A stretch of 64,000 nt of DNA from Zygaena filipendulae. Taxonomy: Eukaryota > Arthropoda > Insecta > Lepidoptera > Zygaenidae. The notes under the pieces are model-generated. The model did not search any database, had not been told where the DNA came from, and saw only the letters and a program-made list of their open reading frames with translations. Below are positions 24,811 through 36,572 of this stretch, piece after piece. The translations under genes were made by a program, and so were the position numbers. Numbering within the stretch: the stretch's first letter is position 1; the number at the start of each line of letters is the position of its first letter. The stretch is from positions 6,180,501-6,244,500 of the forward strand of contig OU015659.1 of the NCBI GenBank assembly GCA_907165275.2, in the 5' to 3' direction.

Positions 24811-27669
24811 CTTTTGCGCAAATACAGACTCGAAAGAGTTTACACGTGCGCTGTAATAACCAACTATATAATACATATTGAAATTTTTAAACTGTTCAGT
24901 AAATTAAAAAATTAGACATAGTTACCGAGATTTTGTGTTTAGATACCTATATATACCAAGTCATTGAGTGAGTGTCCTTTCGCGAGCGTTCACAACGGTA
25001 ACTTTTATGGAAGTTTATGACATTGGCATGGTTTATGAAACAGGGGTTCTTAAAACACAAGTTTGTGTTAAAAAATATGTCGGCACGAAATTAAATTTTA
25101 CATTTCATTAATTAATAATAAGAATAAATTATATTGCTTACAGGTAAACGTATATTCGAAATTTTGACTACATCAAAAAACATCATCGTCTTTTGCTGTG
25201 TTCCGAGCTCCATGACTTCCGAAGGCTACTTAAAAAAAATCAATATTAATAAAAACGATTTTTTTATATAAAAATTCAGCATATAAAATTACATGATTCG
25301 AGAATTTATTCATCAACAGTTTTTTTTTATAAAGGCACAAAAGGTTTTATAAAGTTCAAAATGGTGAAAATGTGTAAGATTGTAAAATATAATAAATGAG
25401 CGTTCCGCTAAACATGATTTTATATAATATGTCGTAGGATAACTGATAAACCGAATTTTCGCATAAAATCTAGGGATTTGCGAAAATACGGATAATTAGA
25501 CAAGCGCTAGATAAAAATGGTCAATCATCATTTATTATTCGACTTCAACAGCAGTAAAAACCTAACCTAACCAATGATATTTCATTGACTTTCATTGCTT
25601 GGTTACGAAATATAGCCATTGTCTAATCATCCGTGTTTTGGCAAAATGCATAATTTTTTTTTAATCCATAGTTCGGTTTATCAAATTATCCTATGACATA
25701 TACCTACCTACAATGAACTTAATGGCATCGTTGATGAATTAAGCTGTGTATTGTTGCTGCAATTATTAGAATAAAGATATTTCGGTTAATCAACCAAAGG
25801 GGCCATAGCTTAGGCGTAAACAATGCAAACCATTATACCGGAAATGTGACTTGAAAATATTGAATTATATTACATGCGATGCGTCGAACAGAGTGCCGTG
25901 TCTGGGTTCTATGGCTAGTTTTACTCATAAATTACGCGCGCCTGTTTGTAAATTAACCATTCACTTATGCAGCCTGGTGTACCTATAGTTTTTCGGCATC
26001 AAAAATAAGCATAAAAGTCTTGGCATTTGTGAAACCATTAATATGCGAAAAGCGAAAAGTTTTTAACATCATAGGTGGGTACATTAATTGTACATAACAA
26101 CTTGGAAATGGTGTACCACTTGTTTTTTTTAAATATCTCTAATTATATAAAGTATATGATAATATCAATTGATGATTACTATTTACTATCTACTATTGAT
26201 CTCTTAACCATGAAACTAGATGAACAATCGAGATGTAAATTTCTTACTTTACATGATGTTTTGATTTTTTTTGCTTTCTCACCTCTGTTTCATTTTTATA
26301 CGCTAATTATTAAAATACAGAAATCTTGAAACACAGACAAATTATTTGGACTAGAAAGATGAAGCGGGAAACTCCTCACAAGTTCCTAAAACTTTTTCCT
26401 GACCTTCCAAATATACACACATCTACAGTTTTCGCACACTCATGTTCAGTACAGTCTTCGAGAGTTAAATAAAAATTTAAGACGAGAATTCTTCGTTTAA
26501 ATTAACACCCGGTATAATTGTAATACCTATACAAGCCAAGTGTTCATCACAAAATGTCCGCTTTAAAACTGGTATCGAACCGGTGGCCTTTTGATTTACA
26601 CTTTATTAATCGCAATTTTTATCAAAATACTATTGGTATTAGCTTCCGATTGAGCATCTAGTTTTTTTTTAAATCAACACCATTTTTGTCACGAAGTAAT
26701 AAAAACTATATTGAAAGATTTATTCACACAAAGTTTTTGACTTTTTATGTGCCCAATTTGTTGTTTGTTTATTAAGTAGCTTTTATACTTTCGTAACTTG
26801 AGGCCGACCGTACGAATTTCATACCAAGTTGTTGTCCTATAAATCCAGGAATTTATTGGAAAAACGGAAAGTGTATGGTGATAATTTTTCAGTTTTTTAT
26901 ACTCATGTTTACGCATGATTTGCCAAAAACATTTGAAAATTTGCATTTTAAAATGCCTTTTTAGTTATTAGTATTTTTTAAGGTTGAAAGCATTTCGCGT
27001 AAATTGTATGAGAGCTTAACAAACAGAAATATTGTACAACTATTATATGGAATGGCCTGATTTATAAACAGGTAAACAAGTTTCTATGAAATTCGTTTAG
27101 TCGGAGTACACTTAAAAGCAAAATAAACGACTGAAAATTATTTACTTTCTCTAACATTTGATGTAGAACAATATTTTTGCAATATTTATAAACAGTAAAA
27201 TTCTTAGTAGATAGATACCTACGTAATTATAATTTTAAAACTAAGTAATTATTTTTGTAAATTAATAAAATGCTTCGAAAATATTTAATTGAAGGTAACA
27301 AATTATTTTGTGATTGTAATGTAAATTTATTTACTTGTTTTAAATAATATATTTACTTTACCTACCTGCAAACATACTAACATACTGTAACTGCACTATA
27401 TCGGACCTCAGTACTCAATGTCATAAAAACCGATCGATAACTTCAATTTGTTTTATGTAATAAAATATATACCTACCTATAAACCTAATTTATATTTAGT
27501 AGCTCTAATTTTATTACCTACTATTAGGATAGCCACTAGACAATTTTTCTATGCGAAAGGTGTCTCAGTACCTAAATAAAATTTACAAAGGTATTTCGTA
27601 TTTTAGCTTTTTCGTTTCCATTTCGACCTTTTTCAATTAGTTGCCTATATTTCGCCATTCCCAAGAAAA
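24811..27669. other. Intergenic DNA downstream of PDAP1
   Basis: AT-rich without a recognisable exon. A first canonical AATAAA for the PDAP1 transcript lies at about 25123. A B-box-like GGTTCGATACC (minus, near 26570) may be a SINE remnant. Nothing else is supported. Confidence 0.5.
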
Positions 27670-27872
27670 AATTTTCGCCTGCGTTAATTTCAGAGATCCC
27701 GCGGGAATTTCGGATCTAAGTTGCTCCTTATAACATCAGCTATCTGCCAGTGAAAGTCTCGTTAAAATCGGTCCAACCGTTTCAGTGATAAGCCGGAACA
27801 CATAGACCGACAGACAGAAAAGCTGTTAATATGAAATTATTAACAGACACTTCAATTTTATTTATATGTCTA
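27670..27872 (-). mobile_element. Helitron (Lep1-like)
   Basis: Carries the CGCCTGCGTTAATTTCAGAG module, then CAGTGAAAGTCTCGTTAAAA and CGGTCCAACCGTTT as in 34731-35036, and ends TTTATATGTCTAGA near the 5' terminus. The outer 3' end is degraded. Confidence 0.6.
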
Positions 27873-27964
27873 GAAGAGTGATTAGGTTTTTATAATGATC
27901 TTCAACACCTAGTAGATATAAAAGTTTTTGCAAAAATATGACATGATGAATCTCAGAAAGGATT

Positions 27965-28072
27965 TTTGTAAATTAAACCCCTAAGGGGATGAAAAAGGGT
28001 TGCAAAGTTTGTATGGAATAATTCCGCGGGAACTTCGAAATTATCGCGGGTGAAACCGCGCGGGACAGCTAG
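27965..28072 (+). mobile_element. Helitron 3' end fragment
   Basis: Same subfamily as 394-508 (CCCCTAAGGGGATGAAAAAG). It ends in the hairpin CGCGGGTGAAACCGCG and GGGACAGCTAG|T. Only about 44 bases separate it from the next Helitron in the same direction. Confidence 0.7.
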
Positions 28073-28116
28073 TAATATTATAATTATTATACTATTTACT
28101 AGTCGGAGTCATGAAA

Positions 28117-28291
28117 TCCTACTAATATTATAAATGTGAAGGTTTGGATGTTTGTTACTCAATCACGCAAAAACGGCTGAATGGATTTGGATGAAATTTG
28201 GCATGAGGTACAGAGAAGGAAATAGGGTACTTTTTATCACGGAATTCCCGCGGGAACTCCGAAATTGCCGCGGGTGAAACAACACAGCTAT
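28117..28291 (+). mobile_element. Helitron (Lep1-like), near full length
   Basis: Starts A|TCCTACTAATATTATAAAT and ends near CGGGTGAAACAACACAGCTA. The interior has the usual GGTACAGAGAAGGAAATAGG and GGAATTCCCGCGGGAACTCC. The CTAG end has become CTAT and one hairpin arm is altered. Confidence 0.7.
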
Positions 28292-28380
28292 AGTACCTAC
28301 ATAAAAAAATCGCAATCATGGCAGATACAGCCTATAGAAATGTAGGGCGCTCGTCATTTTTTTGTCGCTTACTACAATAT

Positions 28381-28655
28381 GACCGGATTGGCGTAGTAGG
28401 TCACCATGCCTGCCCGCTAATCATGAGGTTCCGGGTTCGATTCCCGGTGGGGGTGCACTTTGTGTGATGAACACAGAGTTCCACTTTCTAGTCTGGTTGT
28501 ATTTATATATCTATAGTATAATATATTATATGTAATACTATGGTAGTATAATATACCATGTTTGCTTGGTTTCCACGACACAAGCTAATAATAGCTTACC
28601 TACTGTGGGATCAAGTATCTAGATCTGTGTGTTGTGAAGTGGATTATTATTATTA
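28381..28655 (+). mobile_element. tRNA-derived SINE, near full length
   Basis: The Pol III A box TGGCGTAGTAGG (28389-28400) and B box GGTTCGATTCC (28434-28444) are both well preserved, 34 bases apart. A body follows with GGTTTCCACGACACAAGCT, then GTGTGTTGTGAAGTGGATTA and a TTA-repeat tail. Parts of its 3' body recur at 51832-51932, 52146-52190 and 54290-54405. The acceptor ends do not pair, so it is not a tRNA gene. Confidence 0.8.
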
Positions 28656-28807
28656 CCTATTGTTTTCGCTAGCTGATAGTCTGGTTTCAATGAATTAAGA
28701 ATTATTTCAGAACAAAAATCACTGAAAAAAGATACTCGCAAAAGATCCTTGATAGGTAAGTAGGTACCTACTTTAAAAATATTTTTTATATGTATTATCA
28801 TACTAGG

Positions 28808-28929
28808 TATAGCACCGTCCGAGATTTTGAAAACAAAACTGCCGCACTCAGAGACGTTCGTAAAATTAATATCTTTTGGAATTTTAACATAAAATTAAGT
28901 AATCATTAAAACGACTCTGAGTGCGGCCG
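28808..28929. mobile_element. MITE, CGGCCGCACTCAGAG family, truncated
   Basis: Right end GACTCTGAGTGCGGCCG|TAA matches 29329-29569. The left half starts inside the family's interior (AAACAAAACTGCCGCACTC), so the left end is missing. Confidence 0.65.
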
Positions 28930-29328
28930 TAAGAAAATAACCGATAGAAAACAAGAAATGTTACCACGTCAAAGGATATTATGCGTCTACACATCGATTT
29001 ATCTGTAAAATAGAGCGAAGGGCGAAATGGGAAAGCCTCGGAGGCATTGATTCATTGCCCTACGTAAAGTTTCCACATAAATCTCGTATTTTATCTCATT
29101 GATCTGCTTTTGCGGGATTGCCTTATTTAGGAGTTTATAATCTCAAATACAAGCCAAAGCTTATTTATTAAAAAGTAGGTACTTGGGTTATGGGTAGGCC
29201 CGTAGGTAGGTATTATTAAACTTCATAACTACACTCTAGTCTTTGTTTGTCTTCTTCATTTTCCAATGAGCGAGACGCAGAATACCTATACTGTAAATAT
29301 GGCCTTTAGTATGCCTTTAGTTTACTTA

Positions 29329-29569
29329 CCGCCGCACTCAGAGTCGACTTTAATGATTACTTAGTTAAGTATAGATTTTTAAAACAAAACTGCCGCAATC
29401 AGACATGTTTAATAAATTAATGTTAGTTGGCATTTAACTAATTAAGTTACATCTCATTAAATGCCAACTAACATAAATTTACTGAACGTCTCTGATTGCG
29501 GCAATTTTGTTTTAAAAATCTATACTTAACTAAGTACCTAATCATTAAAGTCGACTCTGAGTGCGGCCG
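29329..29569. mobile_element. Long foldback MITE, TTA-flanked
   Basis: Two arms of about 100 bases are nearly complementary over their length. The ends are CCGCCGCACTCAGAGTCGAC and the complement of GTCGACTCTGAGTGCGGCCG, and the arms continue through AAGTATAGATTTTTAAAACA and GTTAGTTGGCATTTAA. TTA occurs on both sides (29326-29328, 29570-29572), the kind of target made by PIF/Harbinger elements. There is no coding capacity. High arm identity suggests a young copy or a strong hairpin constraint. Confidence 0.85.
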
Positions 29570-29671
29570 TTAGATAAGTTTGTTTTTACGACAAAAGTTG
29601 TTTATGCCTTTAAAATCGAGCAAATCCATAGAAATATTACGAAATGATATTAATCAGAGATCAATGATATT

Positions 29672-29913
29672 TGGACATAGATAAGCAATAGTGTGTTAAC
29701 CCACATTGGAGAAATTTTGAATAAATCGTGTTTTAAAATCATATCGTCATTTTGTTTCAGTATTTTTTTATGTTTAAATGTTTTTTTGTATTTAAACAAT
29801 GTAATAAGGTAAACACATAATTAAAAAACGCTCTATAGGTAACTCTCAATAAAGCGTTTTGAATCAATAACTTAATATTGTGGGTTAACATGTTTATTGC
29901 TTATCTGCGTCCA
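29672..29913. mobile_element. MITE, TGGACATAGATAAGCAATA family, copy 1
   Basis: Terminal inverted repeats TGGACATAGATAAGCAATAG and (complement) TGGACGCAGATAAGCAATAA continue into TGTTAACCCACA. Internal AATAAGGTAAACACATAATT and CTCTCAATAAA match copy 2 at 30999. Confidence 0.8.
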
Positions 29914-30084
29914 TTTATTTAAATATGTAGCTATAGTAGGGATTCCAAAAATACCTGCGTTATGAATCTCGAAAATACCTATAGATTTCCTACCTATTTA
30001 ATGGTGAAATTTATAGTTCACTCAGGATTTCTATATTTCGTTGCGAATTAAACGACTTGCTTATCTTGCATGCTTTTGTACAAT

Positions 30085-30250
30085 TTAATTCACCCGCGGT
30101 AATTTCGGAAACCCGCGGCAGTTCTCGGACAAAAATTCCTTCTCCGTACATCTGCCAATGTGTGCAAAATTTCGTGATGATCGGTTGAGCCGTTGAGGCG
30201 TGAAAGCGTATGTAACAAACAAACTTACTTTCGCAAATAATCAGTAAGGA
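30085..30250 (-). mobile_element. Helitron (Lep1-like)
   Basis: CACCCGCGGTAATTTCGG, then GATGATCGGTTGAGCCGTTG and AAACTTACTTTCGC, ending AATCAGTAAGGA. The CTAG end is missing. Confidence 0.6.
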
Positions 30251-30998
30251 CTACAAACTGTTTTTCTGAAGTTTGCATTTCAGTTTACCTGCAAACGTCT
30301 TAAATGATTTATAAGCGTATTTATACACCTACTTTTAAGTAAATTTGCATAAGCGGTACCTTCCATTGCCGCCCCTCAAAGGAAGGTCGTCTCCTTCTCT
30401 AATCTAGTACCTACTTACCTCTATATTAACAACATAAATTTCGCGCGTCGCCACCCAGATTGCTACGCGGCCTGGGTTATGGGCTATGGCGTCGTTTTAG
30501 ATATTTAATATGTGCATAATTAGACACTTAACCACATGAGTGCTTAAATATCAGTTGATTTTCTCAGAGATTGAACAGTAGGACCTAGGTACCCTAAGTC
30601 TTAACCTATTGAGTATTGTGAAGACATTGCTGATGCTTCATGATGCGGTGTGCGTGGGCCTTTATTCACGATAACGCGTCACAAAAATTGTCTTATCCCT
30701 CGTGCAGCGTGCTCAAAGTTGTGTCACTTCAAATAAATAGGTACATTTACAATGTATCTTATGGCATAATTATATTTATTTCCAATATTTTGGCATCTGG
30801 AGCGTTTGGGATTTTGTTTTTGGAACGTGCGTTACTTGCAAGGAATGTTGTTAGTTGTAGAGAATAAGGCCCTGAGACATTTTGGAGACATAACCACGTC
30901 AGTAATCTTACACTAATTAGTAGGTGACCTTTTTGAGGAACATTCATTATTTATTATAGTTATCTCGATATTAGGTACCTATCTATATAGTAGGTATA

Positions 30999-31236
30999 TG
31001 GACATAGATAAGCAATAGTATGTTAACCCACACTGGAGAAATTTTGAGTAAATCGTATTTTAAAAGTAGGAGCGCCATTTTGTATCAACATTTTTTATAT
31101 TCAATATTTAGTTACATATTTAAGCAATGTAATAAGGTAAACACATAATTAAAAAACGTTCCCTAACTCTCAATAAATGGTTCTGAATCAATAACTTAAT
31201 TTTGTGGGTTAACATGTTATTGCTTATCTGCATCCA
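30999..31236. mobile_element. MITE, TGGACATAGATAAGCAATA family, copy 2
   Basis: Same terminal repeats and interior as 29672-29913, same orientation, 1.3 kb away. TATA is present on both flanks (30995-30998, 31237-31240), consistent with a TA or TATA target. Confidence 0.8.
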
Positions 31237-34124
31237 TATAATTTTTTTTTCGTTAAATTTTTCCTAATCATTCATATTCAGACTTTAATTTTTTTACATA
31301 GAAAACATTTACGACACTTGAGCGAGTTGGCGACGCGCTGACGGATCCCATTAGGTATAGGTACTTTGTCCTTTTCGTTACCCCTGACCTGACCCGCCTA
31401 AGCAAAAGTACATGATATTATGTCGAATCAATCGAACGATTGAATAATATTAGTTAGGATTTAATAACTCAACATACTTTATTTCAAACATACAATAACA
31501 TTTTATAATATTAAAATACTTTACTATATATTTATAGGTATAATATTGTTCCATTGTAACGATTTGATTCGATAAACGTACCTTTAAGAAATACGCTATC
31601 TATGGCGATATTCGCAACGTTGAAACGACGTAGAGACCTAACGTAGACGTTATCGCGGTATCCCTCTATTTGGTAAACGTAACAAATGTTAACAGCTATC
31701 CGGTGGTAACAGATACGATCTGACTACAAGTTTTCCTCACAAACCTTTAGGGTTCCGTAAGAATGTAAGAACGTAATGGGTTTTAAGGCAATTTCATAAT
31801 TACCTTTTTATTAGGTAGGTATCTACACTAATTTAATACTATTTATAAAAAAAAAACGTGTGCGGTTGGAATTCTCCGTCTAGAACGAAGTTCCTCACCT
31901 TTTTTTCTTCAATCATGTAGGTACTATCCGAATTACGACGAACCGAATATCAATTTGCATGAGGGCAACGCTTTTTCCTTACGTGATGCGAGACGATTTC
32001 TATCAGTTAACTCCCAGCGCAAGTCGCGTTAAACAACTTCGTTCCAAGAATGAGTTCAAGTTTCATCCATCGCTTTTAACTGCTGCATATTTGTGTGGTA
32101 GGTACTCATGAGGTAGTATTTTCAATAAAAAATTGTTTTATGTACAGTGTGATATATGTACAGTTTATAATCGATCAGTTTTGGTTTATGACCAAAATTT
32201 TTATCCTTTGACAAACTGACGATTCGACATTCGACGCGAGAATGCATAATTTTCGAGCAACCGATGCAACTTGAATTGATAATTTGCATCATCACATTTG
32301 CATCATGACCTTATAACTCGAACGTTCAAGTAAACTGACATAGCTAATTACCTATTCACGTAGATAACTTAAACGTCTGTTCTTGTAAAATTAGTGGCGG
32401 TACGTGTTTAAATATCACGGAATCGTGTAAATTCTGTGCCCTAATGATAAGTTTTAGAAGCATCGAGTATTTTTTATTGCCTTGTTTTGTTTATTGTTAG
32501 TATGTTTTATTCAGGAGGAGAGAATATAATGTTATGGTATAATAATTTCGTTTTTAGCCCAATCGATCTTTCGGGACTCTCGTGAGATAGAGATATATCT
32601 GTAGACAAAGGCTGTAGATTTATGCCGTCCGCTAAAGGTTACAAATTCTATAAAGTTCGTAAAAAATAGACACGTACCTGCTTGTTGCTTTTTCAAATCA
32701 TTGAAAAAATAGATTAAACGCATTAACTTTTAGGACGTTATAACAAAGTATAAAGTACCTACCTATAGTCGCGAGACCGCGACATCACACGGAATTTCAA
32801 CTCAATGTATCGCCGTTATTTTTTGATTAGGTAAGTACCTACATATGTAAAAAAAAGGAAAAATACGTATCCAATATTTTTTTTCATGTATCTAGATTAA
32901 AAAGACGGACTCAAAATTATTTAGTTATCTATTAGCCCATTACGATTTTATTCCTCTTTTAAGAAAAAAATTTGAAAACAAATATCTAGTAAACGTAGGA
33001 CTTTACGTAGTTAACGAATGTGAATTTCGGGGTTACTCTTTTAATTAACTAGTAGGAAATAAGTAGATTATATTATACATTTTGAAGTTTCCAAAACCAC
33101 GTGGTTTTGCCTTTACTTTTAAAAAACCATACAAATTCCCACTAACTAGCTATTTATAAGTAACAACAATAACTCATGTAAGGCCTCAAAATGCATCCGT
33201 CGGGGCTGTAAATTTTCATTACTGTGTGCTCTCTCGCTAGCCGCTGCCGGAAGCGCGGTCAAACTATGCTAATTTAACATACGAGTCCGTCTGCCCCAGT
33301 GGACTGAAACGGGAGGTATGTACCTACTCTTTAACAATTGCACACTGTGTACTGAAAATTCGGACGTTTTCGTTATTTTTTTTGCTAATTTTGCTACCAA
33401 TATTACCTAAACTTTTGTTTATTTTCATTCAGCCTCAAAGCCTTCAAATAAATTCCAAAACAAAATAAAGATTATATTATAATATTATTGCAATAATGCA
33501 AGTTAGATGCTATTTATTATTTGCATTCGTATTATCCCAATATAATATCAAAAATAATAATAATAAATAAATAATAAATAACCTACTTTTAAAAGATAAA
33601 TTTTTTATATTAACCGTAATAAAATAAATAGTAATTAACATTAGTACTTATAGGTGAGTACGTAGTTTAATGACTGATAACTATTATATAAATAGAGTTT
33701 TTCGTAAATTAGAGCTGTATCTACCTACCTACATTTCAGACTGAAGATCAGTAAAAAATCTACGCTTTCTAGACAACTTGGCATAATACCTACTTGTATT
33801 CATTATACATTGCAACAAAGTCCCAACGTAACTGAAAATGTTTTTCAGAATGCATCTCACGATCGTAGGTACATTACGTGAACTATAAAACATATTTAAA
33901 ACTGATTACACCGCGTTCAGAGTGGATTCAGTTGAATTCAGCATCGAGACTATACCTACTTATGGCTTATGGTTTTGACCTATTTTTTCATCATAAGGGT
34001 TTAAAATGCAAATTAGGTACCTTACCTATTCATGTTTCATTCCAAGGTAGCGGTAGAATTCTCGTTTCTAGTGAGCTGGGTTTCTGTCCAAACATGTCAC
34101 TTTCTATGAACGAATATAAAACGA
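31237..34124. other. Intergenic DNA with one MITE and a GC-richer patch
   Basis: A reversed copy of the TAGTCCGTC MITE family lies at 32655-32930 (ATAGACACGTAC, GCCGTTATTTTTTGATTA, AGACGGACT). Segment 33190-33325 is less AT-rich (GCTAGCCGCTGCCGGAAGCG, then ACGGGAG|GTATGT). It ends in a donor-like site, perhaps a non-coding first exon, but without an open frame. No other exon is seen. Confidence 0.45.
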
Positions 34125-34322
34125 CTAGCTGTTTCCCGCGCTTTCACTCGCGGTAATTTTGAAGTTCCCGCGGTAATTCCGGGATAGAAGTATATGTCCT
34201 AAGTATACGTGCATCAAAATTTCATGATGCCGTTAAGCCGTTAAAGTGTGAAAGCGTTACAAACAAACAAACTCCGTTTCGCATTTTATATAATAAAACA
34301 ATAATAATATTAGTATTAAAGA
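34125..34322 (-). mobile_element. Helitron (Lep1-like), full length
   Basis: A|CTAGCTGTTTCCCGCGCTTT at one end and AATATTAGTATTAAAGA|T at the other, with the standard GTGAAAGCGTTACAAACAAA block. About 198 bp. Confidence 0.7.
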
Positions 34323-34417
34323 TTACCATCACCTTTTTGGTGAGAAATCTTGCAACCATTTTAAAATTCAAAAATGTATGGTGTGTAGGTATATGAGCGT
34401 GCGTGCATGCTTGCGTA

Positions 34418-34430
34418 TGTGTGTGTGTGT
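34418..34430. repeat. (GT)n microsatellite
   Basis: Short TG run inside a longer purine/pyrimidine-alternating stretch (GCGTGCGTGCATGCTTGCG precedes it). Confidence 0.7.
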
Positions 34431-34730
34431 TTCTGTTTGTGTGTCCGACATTTTAATGATACCTACCTACCTAATAAGCGAGGCGTATCTCAGGCACTTT
34501 TTGTAAATAATACGATAAATTAAATGGTCGAGAGTTTCGTGAGAATTGAATTAAAACTTTCGGGAATGTTTTACATAAATCACAGTTACATGAACTTAGT
34601 GCCTCGATGATTTATATTTAATGCACCAAACATGGAAAACAACGCAGATTCAGCTTCGCTATTCGGGAATATTAACTTTGAAAATCACTCGTTGAACTCC
34701 AAGACATGAATGTGGACATTTATATTTGGA

Positions 34731-35036
34731 ACTGTGCCCCGCGGTTTCACCCGCGTGAGTTTTGGAATTTTGGCGGGAACTATTTTATTCTAAAATAAAA
34801 GTAGCCTAAGTTACTCCTTATAACTTCAGCTATTTGCCAGTGAAAGTCCCGTTAAAATCGGTCCAACCGTTTTAGAGTTACGCCGGAACAAACAGACAGG
34901 CAGACAAACATTTTATAAATGGTTTTTTTTAGGTAGGTTTTGTAAAGTATACACTTTCATATGAATTTAGTGGAAAGCTGTTAATTTATAATTACAAACA
35001 GACACTTCAGTTTTATTTATATGTATAGAGTATAGA
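34731..35036 (-). mobile_element. Helitron (Lep1-like), 5' end intact
   Basis: TGTGCCCCGCGGTTTCACCC, then CAGTGAAAGTCCCGTTAAAA, ending AGAGTATAGA|T. The terminal CTAG is lost. The interior matches 27670-27872. Confidence 0.65.
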
Positions 35037-36572
35037 TGTACCTATAGGTACCTACATTAGGATAAGTTCTATATATACTTACCCAAACCTTATAGTTAAA
35101 TTAAGCGATTAGTATTATAATTATGTATAATGTATATGTACTATACTAACTGATTAGGCAAAACGTTGTGGTCAATTAATGATATGATCAGTTTTAGTGG
35201 GCTGTGTCATGGAATGGTTGCATTTCATGACATGGTCGGCCACATCATGAATTGATCAACTACGTAGACCGTATACACGCATATCCATCGTGTAATCGTG
35301 AGTTATAAAAAAACCCATAGAAAAAAATAATTTTCAGTTTTTCCCAAATTTAGTAGGTAGGTAATTTTACGTGTAACATTTCAAAATTTTCTTTCGCTAA
35401 TAACTTCATTCGTGCTATATTACTAATATTTTAAAACAAAAAATAACCAAATCGGTGCAGCCGTTCTCAAATGCTGCTCTTACTACAGCAGTTAATTTTC
35501 ATTTATATCTATAATTATAAATTTAATAACCTAACATAAGATGAAAGTAATAACTCAATATAAGTAATACTATAAAATATTATTTTGTACGCGTGCGTTG
35601 TAATGGTTGTAAATACTACTATTATTAGATATGTGTGCGTGTTTTGCCAATTTTATTTTAATAATTCAATTTCAAATTAATACATAGTATACATTGACAC
35701 TAAAAATGCAAAATCAACTCTGTAAACAATTTCCGTAGGTACCTAACTTTTTCACGCTTTATCTCAATCATTATGAAGTTTTTATACGTTTTTATATTTA
35801 TTTATACTATGTCAGGCTCGTAGTGGTTATATTATACTCTTTGGTCAGCGTACAGAAAAGGACACGGGGTACCTACTTTTATTAATACGCGTGAAACTGC
35901 GGGGAACAGCTAGCCTGCTATAATTCTTAAAACGAAACTCTTGAAATGTCCAAATGCCATCTGTAATAGTACCATAATATTTAATTTAAAATCTACCGTT
36001 CATCCTGTGATTGGTTCTCATTTTGATAACCGTCGTTAGTTACATATTATTAAACAAATCTACAGAGTACAGACCTACTACTATCTTTACTTAGATACCC
36101 ATAAGTTGTAAGCCTTTTGAAACTGTTCGATAGCATAGGACAAGTTACGTATAGGTACTATAGTAGGTATGTTATCATGTAGGATTGGCAGGAACGTTTA
36201 CTGAAAGGTTTGTAATATACTAAATAGGGAAGTTTCACCACTTATGTAAATAGCATTGGATTGCTCCAACTTCTGAGGGGCAATTATGCCTATAACTTTT
36301 GTTTCTATCATTTTTCGGTCGCAATCAAAAACATGGCGGTTTTGTGATTACAATATGCACGTTTTGACACCTACAATATCTAGCAATCAACTAACCAAAA
36401 TAAAAATACTTTAAAAGTTGAAGTTGCCTAAACATGATTAATTAATCACAAAATTAAGGAACGTATCGTCATGTCAGGTGGTTACGAAAAATTGACTTTT
36501 GATTAGCCGATAGACAGTAGGTAGGTACTCTAGTCTCTGCACTACACAAGGCATAGGTAGATATATCTGTAA
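35037..36572. other. Non-coding AT-rich DNA
   Basis: Contains a small hairpin (GTCATGGAATG / CATTTCATGAC near 35206-35235) and a Helitron 3' fragment ending in CTAG at 35913. No exon seen. Confidence 0.5.

Noticed and set aside
24463..24876. Overlapping frames of 137, 85 and 77 codons on both strands
   Set aside because: They exist because the Harbinger MITE is GC-rich and stop-poor. The residues are arginine/alanine-rich on both strands without a domain.
28381..28456. tRNA-like sequence with strong A and B boxes
   Set aside because: Acceptor and anticodon stems do not pair, and a SINE body with a TTA tail follows, so it is a SINE head rather than a tRNA gene.
30640..30867. Plus-strand 75-codon frame containing AWAFIHDNAS
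   Set aside because: Briefly resembled a mariner transposase segment (…QDN…), but no neighbouring conserved blocks or inverted ends were seen.
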